From NCBI GenBank assembly GCA_016838895.1, contig JAEKNU010000012.1, positions 21,716-85,715 on the forward strand: a stretch of 64,000 nt of DNA, given 5' to 3'. The stretch comes from Chloroflexota bacterium. Lineage in GTDB: Bacteria > Chloroflexota > Anaerolineae > Anaerolineales > Anaerolineaceae. Each line of letters opens with the position of its first letter. Position 1 is the stretch's first letter. Under the pieces are notes generated by a model. It was not told where the DNA came from. It saw only the letters and a program-made list of their open reading frames with translations, and did no database searches. Of the stretch, positions 36,401-45,167 are shown in pieces. The position numbers were made by a program, and so were the translations under genes.

Positions 36401-39036
36401 GCGATTGTTACAGCCATATTGGCTTTTACTAACCTTCGCCAAACCAGGCTATGTTTGGGTTGATTTCTTGATAGACGAATGGTGTGAGCAGCGGTCACCC
36501 ATTGTAATAAACGTTTCCGTGACACATAAATTCTATACAGTACACTAAGAATAGCATCCAAATTTATAGCAGTCTCTGCAATCAGGAGTAGTATGCTAAA
36601 AAAGCTTCTCGCAGCGGCATATAGCACATTTTTGTTAAATATTGAAATTCCTTCCTGATTAATGATTTGCAGTAGAACGGGTAAAAAAATTGCCAGAAGT
36701 GTAATAGACAAAGATAGAAATATCAATTGAGGAAAGAAGAACCAGGTTAATGCCAAAATTAACACAATAGAAGGAGAAAAAAGACTGCGCCGCAAATTAT
36801 CAGTGATTTTCCAACGCCCCATAAAGGATAAACCGTTGACGATATCCCCAGTCCATCGATTTGGAATGCCAGGTAAAAGCCAGGGCGTTAATTGCCAATC
36901 CCCTCGAATCCAACGATGTTGACGATTAAGATATGAGAAGATATCACCTGGAAAATCCTCATAAACGACAATGTCAGATGCCAGGGCGACCCGACTGAAT
37001 ATGCCTTCAAATAAATCATGGCTGAGCAAGGTGTTTTCTTTGATGCGATTTTCCATTGTATTGGCAAAAACTTTAATATCATAAATCCCTTTACCAATAT
37101 AGATCCCTTCACCAAATAAATCCATATATGTATCCGAAACAGCTCGGGTGTATAAGTCAAAGTATGTGTCTTCAACGAATATTTTTGAAAAAATTGTTGG
37201 CCTGGAAGAAGCCGGACTAATTTGAACTCTCGGCTGTAAGATAGCGTACCCTTTAACTACTTTTTGGTTTTCTGCATCAAAAACAGCCTGATTCAATGGA
37301 TGAGCCAAGGTAGCTACCATGGTAATGGCAGTCTGAAATGGCAGATCTGTATCCGAGTCCAGCGTGATGATGTATTTTGTACCATGAAGAAAATATTTTT
37401 CACCAATAATTGTTTGAAAAGCCGATTCATCTTGATGTATTAAATAGTTGTTTAATTGAGTTAGCTTTCCACGTTTCCTTTCCCAACCCATCCAACAACT
37501 TTCGCTTTCATTCCAAAATCGTTTTCGATGGAAAAGATAAAAGACTGGTTTGTGTTTTTGGTTTAATGATTCGATGCCAGAACAAACAAGATTGAGCAGA
37601 TGTTGATCTTCTGGCATTGTTTCCTCGGCTGCATCAGTGAAATCTGTGAGCAGGACATAGAATAAGTTGGTCACAGAATTTGATAGATAGTGCTTTTCCA
37701 GTTGTTGGATAATTAGTTTGATTTCCTTTTTTGATCCTAAAAGGGAAGGAATGACCACAGCAGTTTGAAACGTTTTAGGAATTCCTTTTGAAAAATCCAT
37801 TTTAGGTAATGTGCGAGGTGGGAGGGTTTTTGAAAAGATGAAGTTTGATATCCCAATGCAGATAGATAGTATTGGCAAGGATGCTGCCAGAGAGAATAAC
37901 AATAATGAAGTTAATTTAACCATAGGAACTGAAATGGCGAATATACTGCTGTACAAGATTATAAGTAAAAAAATGATCAAAGTGAAATAGGATTGTTTTG
38001 GATGTTTTATTGCCCAATCTTTGAATTGATTTGGCGGATTTATCTGAAGATGTTGATCCTTGATTAGTTCTTCTTTCCCATCTTCAAGAAGATAATAACC
38101 AACATGGGTTTTTCTTTTTAATAATTGATTTGTTAATGTTGATAAATCTGCTGCATTGGCTAATTGGGATTCATTTTGCCTGCATTTCCGGATGATATGT
38201 TCTGCGATTTGAACCTCATGCAGGGGTGAATGAGAGGCGAGCTCCTCCAAGGCGCGGCGATATAAATCGCGTGATTCAAAATCCATATTCGCATAGATAT
38301 CCGAAGGATCTTTTGAAAAAATGCTTTCAAGGGGACTGCATTCCTCAAAAAATATTTGCCAATCAATAGCGGAAAGTAAACGTAAACCTGGAATTGCACG
38401 AGCAATCACTTCTTCCGGAGAAATCTGCATGTTATCAAAATAGGGGTCTACTTGCGAGGTGATCCGTTCATTCAAAGATAATTCAGGTGATTGATTAATT
38501 GCGTATGCTAAAGCTGCAATTAATCCGAACCTTAACATCGATGGAATAGCCCACAATTCCCCTGTAGATAGGGACTGCTGTTTTAAAAATTTCAGGATAA
38601 TTTCTTTGGTCTGATCCTCATCAATTAAGCAACAGGTATTTCTAAGGATCAGCATTGCCAATACGAAAATCCTGATACTTCCCTGATAGGGATTTTCGCA
38701 AAATCTGGGTAGTTGTTTCTCATAGGTAGTGGGAAGATTATCTCTAACTTGACGAATTGATTGTTCAATAATGATGTAATTATCCAACATCCATTCTGCC
38801 GCAGGTGATAAATTTACCAATAATTCCGAAGATTCCTGATATTGCTGATATCCTGCTTTGATAACAATCTCAAAAGGATCAATTTCCTTCAAAATGGAAG
38901 GTAATCTCCTGGTGTTCTTAAATTTATCTGTTTTTACAGCAGCTAAATTTGTTAAAATTGCTTCCAAACTGTCATCTGCGTCTGCATATGGCCAAAGGCA
39001 GTGATTGTGTTCTTTTACCGGTATTTTTGATCCCAT
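30466..39036 (-). CDS. ndvB: cyclic beta-1,2-glucan synthase
   Basis: This 2856-residue protein has the NdvB/ChvB layout. An N-terminal cytosolic region (WMLDNYIIIEQSIRQV) is followed by membrane helices near residues 350-410. A family 84 glycosyltransferase domain has TLDSDTD near 558 and the (Q/R)xxRW-type RQHRWIRGDW near 707, then further helices near 750-790 and 870-912. A glycoamylase-like domain (FVGPDDSWLPPDHFQ, VAHRTSPTN) leads to a C-terminal GH94-type phosphorylase region containing the catalytic DWNDG. Known members build a protein-linked beta-1,2-glucan, cut and cyclise it using UDP-glucose. ATG at 39036 is five bases after the universal stress protein stop, so they form one operon. 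Length is normal, and I see no frameshift. Confidence 0.92.
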   Translation of the reverse strand: MGSKIPVKEHNHCLWPYADADDSLEAILTNLAAVKTDKFKNTRRLPSILKEIDPFEIVIKAGYQQYQESSELLVNLSPAAEWMLDNYIIIEQSIRQVRDNLPTTYEKQLPRFCENPYQGSIRIFVLAMLILRNTCCLIDEDQTKEIILKFLKQQSLSTGELWAIPSMLRFGLIAALAYAINQSPELSLNERITSQVDPYFDNMQISPEEVIARAIPGLRLLSAIDWQIFFEECSPLESIFSKDPSDIYANMDFESRDLYRRALEELASHSPLHEVQIAEHIIRKCRQNESQLANAADLSTLTNQLLKRKTHVGYYLLEDGKEELIKDQHLQINPPNQFKDWAIKHPKQSYFTLIIFLLIILYSSIFAISVPMVKLTSLLLFSLAASLPILSICIGISNFIFSKTLPPRTLPKMDFSKGIPKTFQTAVVIPSLLGSKKEIKLIIQQLEKHYLSNSVTNLFYVLLTDFTDAAEETMPEDQHLLNLVCSGIESLNQKHKPVFYLFHRKRFWNESESCWMGWERKRGKLTQLNNYLIHQDESAFQTIIGEKYFLHGTKYIITLDSDTDLPFQTAITMVATLAHPLNQAVFDAENQKVVKGYAILQPRVQISPASSRPTIFSKIFVEDTYFDLYTRAVSDTYMDLFGEGIYIGKGIYDIKVFANTMENRIKENTLLSHDLFEGIFSRVALASDIVVYEDFPGDIFSYLNRQHRWIRGDWQLTPWLLPGIPNRWTGDIVNGLSFMGRWKITDNLRRSLFSPSIVLILALTWFFFPQLIFLSLSITLLAIFLPVLLQIINQEGISIFNKNVLYAAARSFFSILLLIAETAINLDAILSVLYRIYVSRKRLLQWVTAAHTIRLSRNQPKHSLVWRRLVKANMAVTIAFIVLIFIHIKSIPAAFPWAVLWLFTPSIALLISKPIQQKDETLPARANQIFRNTALRTWMFFETFVGPDDSWLPPDHFQESPKGVVAHRTSPTNIGLYLLSISTAYELGYVSYIDMTYRIQQTMKTISIMEQYRGHLYNWYDTQSLLPLPPRYISTVDSGNLAACYLTLSNYLQQIIDDPIIKWQQFEGLLDCFSVIQEIICDIPIIEEKDNVLFQIAKIGRDIEDWKTEPSEWIINLRNFIETTWNTLEETILNLVENNATLINRETINAIRIWVGRTHYQVDNIIADFHYQAPWILAAYRFIEEIKAMESHEEAASQLIDIIEDTLRLPANIPHHELANTLSQKLRYAKSQLYFRASATLRLLIEKWSSDLEQHIEITRRLTNQQKHTINSLAGQLKSKYQNTQFGFLFHEERQVFHIGYNIETGQLDNNYYDLLASESRIASFISIAKGDVPQTHWKHLARPITRVDNQWTLLSWSATMFEYLMPTAIMKNPEQSIMGISVNSAIERQINYAHRHDIPWGISESGYYHFDSQMNYQYRAFGTPGLGLKRGLANDLVIAPYASLMCTLQAPAKVLLNMERLNKHHARGIYGYYEALDFTPERSPEKEGRIVKSYMAHHQGMVLTAICNHLKNKCLIKAFHGDPEISALEILLYETIGRDMPVDYPHIMESEFHAPQRKRLVYDAWFPSAKTDPPVLHLLSNGKYHVVISNDGAGFTRYEDRDISRWRNDRSLNQYGSWYYLYEPKEENLWSISEMPIPGPVNYQQIAFHPHKVEFTKSANEMAARMDIIVTSDDDVEIRHISITNQADETRTIIVGSYTEIILSQQLSDQRHPAFNKLFIENEINEDEKTIYFSRRLRSADEKPLHFGHAWCSDSKFISKVKYITDREYFIGRAGDIHHPAIFKNHFDIEEIQSTQNSLDPIASINITCEIPAHETITIYYLSTASINKTNITQNILKYVSPTYIQRSIDAEKMKAERSLQQLNIEPPEIELFDKLFSLVLYANDKLRTKQEILKRNQLGQSGLWPYGISGDFPICLIRINELEEINNLSTILKGYIFWRSRHMQIDLVLLNERDTTYDQELNILLQRLLSKLGATPWLNRKGGIYILRADQMPLESQTLLKTSANVVLSVDDKTFKDLLTEKFMELEYLPDFHATLPPIESSLGSELLSPVQELNFRNQIGGFSENGEKYHMLIDHEHIPPAPWINVISNPNFGFTISESGIGYSWAGNSGENRLTSWSNDPLQDQPGEAIYLRDEETGQYWSPSFLPVGDDMPYEVIHGAGYTSFTHSSHGILTTLTYFTDKIDPIKCARLTIQNVRERICRISSTYYADWVLGTYKHQNQLFIQQHFDTYLHAILARNTFNPDFAQKTAFLAATRTPQWITTNRAEFIGRNGSFRNPMALGQVALSGDISSVHDPCAVMSHIIWLSPGEKKEITYLLGQGDDEADAKHLIHKYQNFEQTNNALSRSVRFWTGITNSVQVKTPEPSFDIMVNQWLLYQSISSRFLGRSAFYQSSGAYGFRDQLQDTIAYLIAKPEWTRDFILEAARHQFTEGDVLHWWHPPAGRGVRTHCSDDLLWLPYVVSEYINRTGDDSILDERIPFLIAAQLAENEHDRYDQFPQENEQYSILEHCLRAIHRSDTKGAHGLPLIGSHDWNDGFSRIGIKGKGESVWLGWFLCVVVERFAKICEGRNKPLLAEELLKKKESLINTILSQAWDGKWFTRAYFDDGTPLGTAANAECKIDAIAQSWAVFAGLKENPKVQLALQSVKDNLIREEDKLILLFTPPLDKSTQDPGYIKGYQPGIRENGGQYTHAAAWTIWAFADAGQADYAFKLYQMINPIHHSNSPDKVTQYRVEPYVIAADVYSAPQHLGRGGWTWYTGSASWMYRLGIERILGLCLEKDGFTLNPMIPKDWESYEIKLRLPRGSYDITVRNPMQVNSGVSTVLVDDQLMRSKLISWVTDSEVHQVVIRMGKE

Positions 39037-39040
39037 ACAT

Positions 39041-40009
39041 CTAATGCCCTTTTTTCTGTAATTCGGTTAATTGTCCCATTGATATTTTCACCTGGTCAGG
39101 TGTCATATCCTGAACAATTAATAATGGCGTTGTGCCAAACGCTATGAAATTCGTGACCAGGCTGGAAAAAGGCCAATGACTTTTTCCGGAATAGCCATGT
39201 GCACAAAAAGCGACCAGGTCAGCATTGGATTTAGCAATATATTCATGCAAAGCCGTTGAAATGCTTTCACAAGCAACAATATGCGGCGAAAAACTGAACT
39301 CTTCACTTTCCATGCGGTTTTTTAGCTGATTTAGATAGGATTCAGCTTCCTGACGATTTCTCTCGGTTATTGAATCCAGTAAAAGTTTATCGGAGTCTGA
39401 CAGCGGAACACGGCTGGGCATATCTGGTCGATTTACCAGATGGATTGGAATCAGATTTGCGTGAAAATGTCTGGCGATCCAAGTGACTGAAGAAATTGCA
39501 CATTCTGCTCTTTGTGAAAGATCCAAAGGAATGACAATTTTTTTGTACTGATATGCAGCATTACTGCCTGTTTCGGAGAGAGTAGCCCTGATAATCAGAA
39601 TAGGTTTAAAGACATTGATCAATATGCGTTGAACATTACTACTGACATTCCACCCACTATGTCCAGATTGTCCATGGCTGGACAAAATTACAAAATCTAC
39701 CTTATTCTGATTAACGTAATCAATAATGCGGTCTGATATGGATCCCTCCAACACTAGAAAATTGACTTCAATATCCAGTTTTTGTAATTGCTTTTGAACG
39801 GCAACCAAATAATTTTCTGCTTCAGTTTGATGCATTCTCCAATCAAAAGTTTTGATAGGGGTACGTTTACCATCAATGTTACCTTCGGGGTCCAGTACAC
39901 GTAGAAGCGTGATTTTCGCATTAAATGCTTTGGCGAAACTAATAGCGTGCGGCAATACACATTCGGCCAGTTTTGAGCCATCAATTGGTACAAGTATATG
40001 ATTAATCAC
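39041..40009 (-). CDS. tandem-domain universal stress protein
   Basis: 322 residues made of two UspA domains (about 1-143 and 153-300). Each has the N-terminal strand with a conserved Asp (ILVPIDGS, IVIPLDLS) and the SHG/AHG turn. The usual G-S of the ATP-binding G2xG9xG(S/T) motif reads S-S in both domains, so nucleotide binding may be weak. Such proteins modulate responses to stress or metabolic state. It starts with GTG (RBS GAGGGA) and directly precedes the glucan synthase gene by four bases, implying a shared transcript and perhaps control of osmoregulated glucan synthesis. Confidence 0.87.
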   Translation of the reverse strand: MINHILVPIDGSKLAECVLPHAISFAKAFNAKITLLRVLDPEGNIDGKRTPIKTFDWRMHQTEAENYLVAVQKQLQKLDIEVNFLVLEGSISDRIIDYVNQNKVDFVILSSHGQSGHSGWNVSSNVQRILINVFKPILIIRATLSETGSNAAYQYKKIVIPLDLSQRAECAISSVTWIARHFHANLIPIHLVNRPDMPSRVPLSDSDKLLLDSITERNRQEAESYLNQLKNRMESEEFSFSPHIVACESISTALHEYIAKSNADLVAFCAHGYSGKSHWPFSSLVTNFIAFGTTPLLIVQDMTPDQVKISMGQLTELQKKGH

Positions 40010-40033
40010 TTTTAATCCCTCGCTATTTACCCT

Positions 40034-40070
40034 TAAAAAGAATACAGCCGCTAAAATAGCTGAGCGGCTG
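40034..40070 (-). terminator. terminator-like hairpin in front of the usp-ndvB operon
   Basis: On the minus strand CAGCCGCT (40070-40063) pairs with AGCGGCTG (40052-40045), followed by TATTCTTTTT. It could end the GT39 transcript, but a good promoter lies between that gene's stop and the hairpin, so it also sits in the usp leader only 25 bases before the usp start. Confidence 0.7.
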
Positions 40071-40162
40071 CTGTGTTCAATAATGTATTTGTTGATGAAT
40101 GTTATAGCTCAATTAATAAATTATATTCAAGACGTTAATAAAGTTGTTCATCTATGTTTAAT

Positions 40163-40191
40163 ATTATATACAAACTTACTCACAAAGGCAA
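40163..40191 (-). promoter_or_regulatory. promoter of the usp-ndvB operon
   Basis: TTGCCT (40191-40186) and TATAAT (40168-40163) on the minus strand are spaced by 17 bases. The predicted start is near 40156, giving a leader of about 145 bases. A 12-codon ORF (ATG at 40151, stop at 40115-40113) begins about five bases into it. Confidence 0.7.
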
Positions 40192-40219
40192 GATGTATAG
40201 ACAACTAAAAAAGATCGGA

Positions 40220-42493
40220 TTACTCAGGTTGCCAAAAATATACCGAAAGGACGGGTTTTCCACAGTCGGTGATTTGATCATGCTCGCCATTAGGAAATGC
40301 TTTTTGAAGTATATCTAATTCATTACTTCTTGAAGGAATGAAAAAAAATACATAGGCTGTTCGGGCATTCAATTCATCTGGCATTGTTTTTATAGGATCA
40401 ATAAATTCAAGATATTCTATACCTGGTGTTACAAAATCCATAGTGAGATGAGTATGAGCTTTTAATCGGGGTGCAGTAAGTAACACTGGCGTATAAACTG
40501 GATCCAGATCTGCTACATAGGCAGCCACCTGCGAAGCTAAACGTGTATTGATGCTCCCATATTGGCAGGTGGGGCCATAAGTGATGAAATAGGCATGAAT
40601 ATTGGAAAAAGTAAAAGCGATAACAATCAGCGTGGAAATCATTACAGGTATTGGCGTTTTCTGTTTAAGCATGCTTGAAAGAATTTCCAATAATTTATCT
40701 ACACCAATGCCACAGAACAAACAAATTACTGGAAAAATAATCAGGATTCGGTAAGCGTTAAAAGAGGGCAAAATGACCAAGGCTCCCCCTACAAGAATAC
40801 CAGACCAAAACCAGCCGTTCAGCAATAAATAGCGATCATCCCGAGTGTGCAGTAAACTGTAAATTAATCCAGCTATGAAAAAAGGACTGCTAAATTTATC
40901 CAGCATGGGCAGGTTTGAATTATGAAATCCATACGAAGGATAATAAATCGTAGTCAGGAACGCCTGTTTAAATAGGATAAGAAATAGTCGCAACTGACTG
41001 AATCCGGTTTTTGCAGATTCAGTAATTAACCATCCCGATTGGAAAACACCCATTTGATAAGCTCGTGCATTGAAAGTGATTGGATTAGAAATTGCCCAGT
41101 AAATCATGGGGAGCGCACTAATCAATAGTGCCCCAATAAAAATACATAGATTTATAAAATTGGACTTTACCAGTTGTGATTTGAATAAGCAAAGAAACAA
41201 AAGAAAAATGGGAATCAACAAAATAATTAATCGGGCACCCATGTATACATACAATGCCAATCCCAGTGATAATCCTGCCAGCAACATACGGTTTCTGGAG
41301 TGTTTTTTTAATCCGGTATAGAAAAAATATAAACTAAGGGTAGCAAAAAAAGCATCCTGAATACTGGTTACTGACATGATGCGGCTGAAATGTACATGGA
41401 AATTAGAAACAACCAGCAATAGTGTGCTGATCCATGCAGTACGGCGATTGAATAATTGTTTTGCAAATAAATACAAAAAAGGGATTGTCAACGTACCACC
41501 GATAGCTGAACCAATTCTTAGAATTTTGAAACTAATCCCAAAAATTTTCATCATTCCAGCCAGAAAGAAGAAATACATGGTGCTATTGCCAAATATGGTA
41601 ATGAACATATTGCGTATCTGTCCATCCATAATGTCCATAATAATGGTGCCAAAGCGCCCTTCATCACCACTGATCACGTTTGGCATGGAACCTAATTGGG
41701 AAAATCGCAGTATTGCAGCAAAGAGTGTCAGAAGCAAGATCGCGATAATATCATATCTATTATTCTGCATCCATGAACGGGTATTTATCTGATGTACTGA
41801 TAGAAGGGAGCCGGCATATGAAATTATACTGAGCACCCAAATAATGAATATATCCCAGTGGGTATGGTCAGATGGCCTGTTAATTAACAGCAGTAAAGAG
41901 ATAATCGAAAGAATAATGGCGACCCCAAACAGAATACTCCTACGCGGATTTTGCGTGATTAGTGTAATCAGATCAAATTGAGTGCTACGCTTTTTGATAA
42001 GGGGTATTTTATGGGAGGCAACTGAAGGGGATTGAATCTGTAAACGAAAGATTAGCAAAATCAAGATTAAACAAGCAATACCGTAATACAGCAGACCTTG
42101 TTTTTCACTATTTGAATAAATGCTGAACTGATATTGTCCATAAACTGCAGAAACCAGGAATGCAGCCAGAAGTATTCCATCCCAGACGCATTGAGATTTT
42201 GAGCGTTGCGTCAAACCACGATGAGGAATTTCATCCGATAATGTGGGCATTTTCGCGTTTAAGGTATAAATTGACCAGGGAATTGTCTCAGGATGTTCCG
42301 TATTAAGAAGTGGGCGGGTAAAGAATGCTTTGATGCGCCGGATTTGGTTTTTCAGCCAGGGGATAGCAATTGATTTTTCGGTAAGTTTCTGATTGGAAGC
42401 GTGATTCTTCCGCCACCATCGCATCAATAAGATGTCCAGCACGATCGCTGGAACGATGAAATATAGAATCCATTGCATTGTGGTTAATGGCAT
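40220..42493 (-). CDS. GT39-type membrane glycosyltransferase (PMT/ArnT-like)
   Basis: 757 residues. An N-terminal single helix and cytosolic segment are followed by about twelve further helices. The first extracytoplasmic loop carries SGDEGRFG, whose Asp-Glu fits the catalytic acid pair of the PMT/ArnT GT-C family. Long hydrophobic repeats and a C-terminal soluble domain (about 630-757) complete the picture. It should transfer sugars from polyprenyl phosphate to an envelope acceptor. Its N-terminal extension (about 150 residues) is longer than in ArnT. Distance to ftsZ is 231 bases with a terminator between, so it is not part of the dcw cluster. Confidence 0.83.
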   Translation of the reverse strand: MPLTTMQWILYFIVPAIVLDILLMRWWRKNHASNQKLTEKSIAIPWLKNQIRRIKAFFTRPLLNTEHPETIPWSIYTLNAKMPTLSDEIPHRGLTQRSKSQCVWDGILLAAFLVSAVYGQYQFSIYSNSEKQGLLYYGIACLILILLIFRLQIQSPSVASHKIPLIKKRSTQFDLITLITQNPRRSILFGVAIILSIISLLLLINRPSDHTHWDIFIIWVLSIISYAGSLLSVHQINTRSWMQNNRYDIIAILLLTLFAAILRFSQLGSMPNVISGDEGRFGTIIMDIMDGQIRNMFITIFGNSTMYFFFLAGMMKIFGISFKILRIGSAIGGTLTIPFLYLFAKQLFNRRTAWISTLLLVVSNFHVHFSRIMSVTSIQDAFFATLSLYFFYTGLKKHSRNRMLLAGLSLGLALYVYMGARLIILLIPIFLLFLCLFKSQLVKSNFINLCIFIGALLISALPMIYWAISNPITFNARAYQMGVFQSGWLITESAKTGFSQLRLFLILFKQAFLTTIYYPSYGFHNSNLPMLDKFSSPFFIAGLIYSLLHTRDDRYLLLNGWFWSGILVGGALVILPSFNAYRILIIFPVICLFCGIGVDKLLEILSSMLKQKTPIPVMISTLIVIAFTFSNIHAYFITYGPTCQYGSINTRLASQVAAYVADLDPVYTPVLLTAPRLKAHTHLTMDFVTPGIEYLEFIDPIKTMPDELNARTAYVFFFIPSRSNELDILQKAFPNGEHDQITDCGKPVLSVYFWQPE

Positions 42494-42577
42494 TATGATT
42501 CACCCTGTATTAATTAATCCCGTATAGCCATTTTACACCAGCACGGAAGATGTGTTAAGGAACTGACTGTATAAAAG

Positions 42578-42610
42578 TAATCCCTCTCCGAAAAGTGCGG
42601 AGAGGGATTA
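42578..42610 (-). terminator. terminator after ftsZ
   Basis: TAATCCCTCTCCG (42578-42590) and CGGAGAGGGATTA (42598-42610) form a perfect 13-bp stem with a 7-base loop, followed on the minus strand by CTTTTAT. It closes the dcw transcript about 115 bases past the ftsZ stop. The 42611-42724 stretch between shows only minor hairpins. Confidence 0.8.
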
Positions 42611-42724
42611 TGCTGAACAAAACTGTTCGCAATAACCGCCAAAGAAAGTCGGATCAGTTTGCGGAGGTGAACCGATCTGAGGCGTTTATTATATTGTTTT
42701 GAAGATAAACCTGTTCAAGCGCAC

Positions 42725-43882
42725 TTATTTCCGATTGCGCAAGAATGCAGGAATATCCAGATCATCCGTATTCAAGATACGGGGTTGAAAATCTGCGTTA
42801 GCAGGAGTATTGTTATTTGAATTGGCGTATTCCATGACTCGTGAAGGGCGATTGTTTTCAATGGAATTTGCATTCTGCTGGATTTCTGACTGAGCAGAAC
42901 GTTGTGGGAATTTGCGTGTTCCTGTATGATCAAAACCCGTAGCAATAACAGTAACCCGTAATTCTTCACCCATATTCGGATCAATAACAGCACCGAAGAT
43001 AAGATTGACATCCGGATGTGCGGTTTCTTTGATGATAGCAGCGGCCTGATTGACCTCAAAGAGGGTCAAGCCTGGTCCACCGGTAACATTGAAGAGAATG
43101 CCGCGAGCGCCGTCAATGGTGATGTCCAGTAATTCACTGGAGATTGCCATTTCTGCTGCAATACGGGCACGATCTTCACCACTGGCACTACCAACAGCCA
43201 TCAATGCTGCACCGCCTTCAGACATAATGGTGCGTACGTCTGCAAAGTCCAGGTTAATTAAACCCGGAATGGTGATCAGCTCGGAGATACCTTGAATGCC
43301 CTGATGCAATACATCATCGGCAACCTGGAAGGCATCCTGCAAGCTGGATTTCTTATCAACGATTTGCAGTAATCGGTCATTAGGAATAACGATGAGCGTA
43401 TCAGCCTGCTCTTTCAGTTTTTCAATGCCCGCTTCTGCACCTTTCTGGCGCTTTGAACCTTCAAATGTGAAGGGGCGGGTGACTACACCGATGGTGAGTG
43501 CGCCCACTTCCTTCGCGATCTGAGCGATAACAGGTGCGGCACCGGTTCCGGTACCTCCGCCCAAACCTGCGGTAACAAAGACCATATCACTACCTTTAAG
43601 TACTTCATATAATTCTTCAGCAGATTCCTCTGCAGCTTTTTGCCCCATTTCAGGATTTCCACCGGCGCCCAAACCTCGGGTGGCTTTGTCGCCGATGCGT
43701 ACTCGGGTTGGTGCAGAAGAGAGTAATAATGCTTGGGCATCCGTGTTAACTGTAATGAACTCAATACCCTGGATCCCTTCTGATATCATGCGGTTTACGG
43801 CGTTACATCCGCCACCACCAACGCCGACAACCTTGATTCTGGCAAATGATTCTACCTGTGGTTTATGTGTATTCTGATCCAT
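42725..43882 (-). CDS. ftsZ: cell division GTPase FtsZ
   Basis: This tubulin-like protein polymerises into the Z-ring. The GTP-binding motif GGGTGTG is present in [14 protein letters not shown] (about 105-118), as is the N-terminal [13 protein letters not shown]. The synergy-loop region [11 protein letters not shown] and a variable linker lead to the conserved C-terminal peptide [11 protein letters not shown] that binds FtsA and similar partners. 385 residues, normal. It is the last gene of the dcw cluster, 52 bases after ftsA. Confidence 0.97.
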   Translation of the reverse strand: MDQNTHKPQVESFARIKVVGVGGGGCNAVNRMISEGIQGIEFITVNTDAQALLLSSAPTRVRIGDKATRGLGAGGNPEMGQKAAEESAEELYEVLKGSDMVFVTAGLGGGTGTGAAPVIAQIAKEVGALTIGVVTRPFTFEGSKRQKGAEAGIEKLKEQADTLIVIPNDRLLQIVDKKSSLQDAFQVADDVLHQGIQGISELITIPGLINLDFADVRTIMSEGGAALMAVGSASGEDRARIAAEMAISSELLDITIDGARGILFNVTGGPGLTLFEVNQAAAIIKETAHPDVNLIFGAVIDPNMGEELRVTVIATGFDHTGTRKFPQRSAQSEIQQNANSIENNRPSRVMEYANSNNNTPANADFQPRILNTDDLDIPAFLRNRK

Positions 43883-43934
43883 TTTCGTTCCTCCGCTCTT
43901 ACAATTTTAATGCAAAATGTCAATATGTGTTAGC

Positions 43935-45167
43935 CTATGGTAGTAACCGATAAAGGAAATTCTTAATGCTTTCAATGTCCATTTTTTTAGATTTATATCG
44001 ATGACTTTGCGTAGGTTGGATTGCATCGTTCATCAGTAAAGCCCAATTTAAGAGACCAACGCTGGTTGCATACGCAGGTGAGTGCAGTTGATCTACCATG
44101 CCGACCAGGTTTTGCGGTTGTGCAACCCGGACGGGTAATCCGAGTATCTGGCTGGCTAATTCTTTGATGCCTGGTAGTTGACTTGTTCCGCCGGTTAAGA
44201 TCATACCGGCTGGCAAAAGACCATCATATCCGGAGCGTTTGATCTCTTGTAATACAAGTTCAAATATTTCTTCGACGCGTGCTTCGGTAATGTGAGCAAG
44301 ATCTTTACGCAAAATATGTGAAGGTGCATCCTGACCGAAAGCACGCACAGGAAAGGCTTCATCTTCAGAAATTCGATCTTCAATTGCAAAAGAGAATTTC
44401 TTTTTTACTTCTTCTGCTTCATCGGTTGGCAGACGAAGTCCGTGTGCAATATCGGAAGTGATATGATTTCCACCAACGGCCAGGACCATTGTATGCCATA
44501 CGTCACCTTCAATATAAATTGCCATATCTGTTGTGCCGCCGCCAATATCACATACTACGGCACCCATTTGTCTTTCTGTTTCTGTTAGCACAACTTCAGC
44601 GGATGCCAGCGGATTGAGCACAAACTGACTGACAGCAATCCCGGAAGTTTGTACACATTCACGCAGGTTTTCTACCGTCGCTGATGCTGCTGTGATGATA
44701 TGTGCTTCCACTTCAAGGCGATATCCATGCATTCCGACCGGCTGGCGAATGCCATCTTGTCCGTCGACCACAAAACCACGCTGAATGACATGAATCACTT
44801 CACGGTTGTGAGGGATGGCAACTGCTTGTGCGGCATCTAATGTACGATCAATATCATGTTGATCAATAATTCGCCCGGATATACCCACAACACCACGGCT
44901 ATTAATGGATGAGACATGAGAACCAGCCAAACTAACCAGTGCTGAAGTGATCTCAAAACCCGAAGTGCGTTGGGCTTTTTCGACTGATTTAGCGATTGAA
45001 CGCGCAGCCGCGTTGATATCCACAATTGTCCCTTTTTTGATACCCTGAGAGGGTTCAATTCCCACACCTAGGATGCGGAAATTATGGTCACCAACAACTC
45101 TGGCCACCAGGGTGCAAATTTTCGTGGTACCTATATCAATACCTACAATGATCGGTTCATCAGTCAT
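43935..45167 (-). CDS. ftsA: cell division protein FtsA
   Basis: This actin-like protein tethers FtsZ to the membrane. The phosphate-1 motif GIDIGTTKICTLVA is at the N-terminus, phosphate-2 is VCDIGGGTTDMAIY and the adenosine motif is ILTGGTSQLPG. The last residues (IESIKNFLYRLL) form the expected amphipathic membrane-targeting helix. 410 residues. Its ATG overlaps the ftsQ stop by four bases, so translation is coupled. Confidence 0.96.
   Translation of the reverse strand: MTDEPIIVGIDIGTTKICTLVARVVGDHNFRILGVGIEPSQGIKKGTIVDINAAARSIAKSVEKAQRTSGFEITSALVSLAGSHVSSINSRGVVGISGRIIDQHDIDRTLDAAQAVAIPHNREVIHVIQRGFVVDGQDGIRQPVGMHGYRLEVEAHIITAASATVENLRECVQTSGIAVSQFVLNPLASAEVVLTETERQMGAVVCDIGGGTTDMAIYIEGDVWHTMVLAVGGNHITSDIAHGLRLPTDEAEEVKKKFSFAIEDRISEDEAFPVRAFGQDAPSHILRKDLAHITEARVEEIFELVLQEIKRSGYDGLLPAGMILTGGTSQLPGIKELASQILGLPVRVAQPQNLVGMVDQLHSPAYATSVGLLNWALLMNDAIQPTQSHRYKSKKMDIESIKNFLYRLLP

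Noticed and set aside
44201..44389. Small antisense or frame-shifted reading frames within ftsA and other large genes
   Set aside because: They are out of frame with genes whose products are certain, have no ribosome-binding sites and no plausible protein features.
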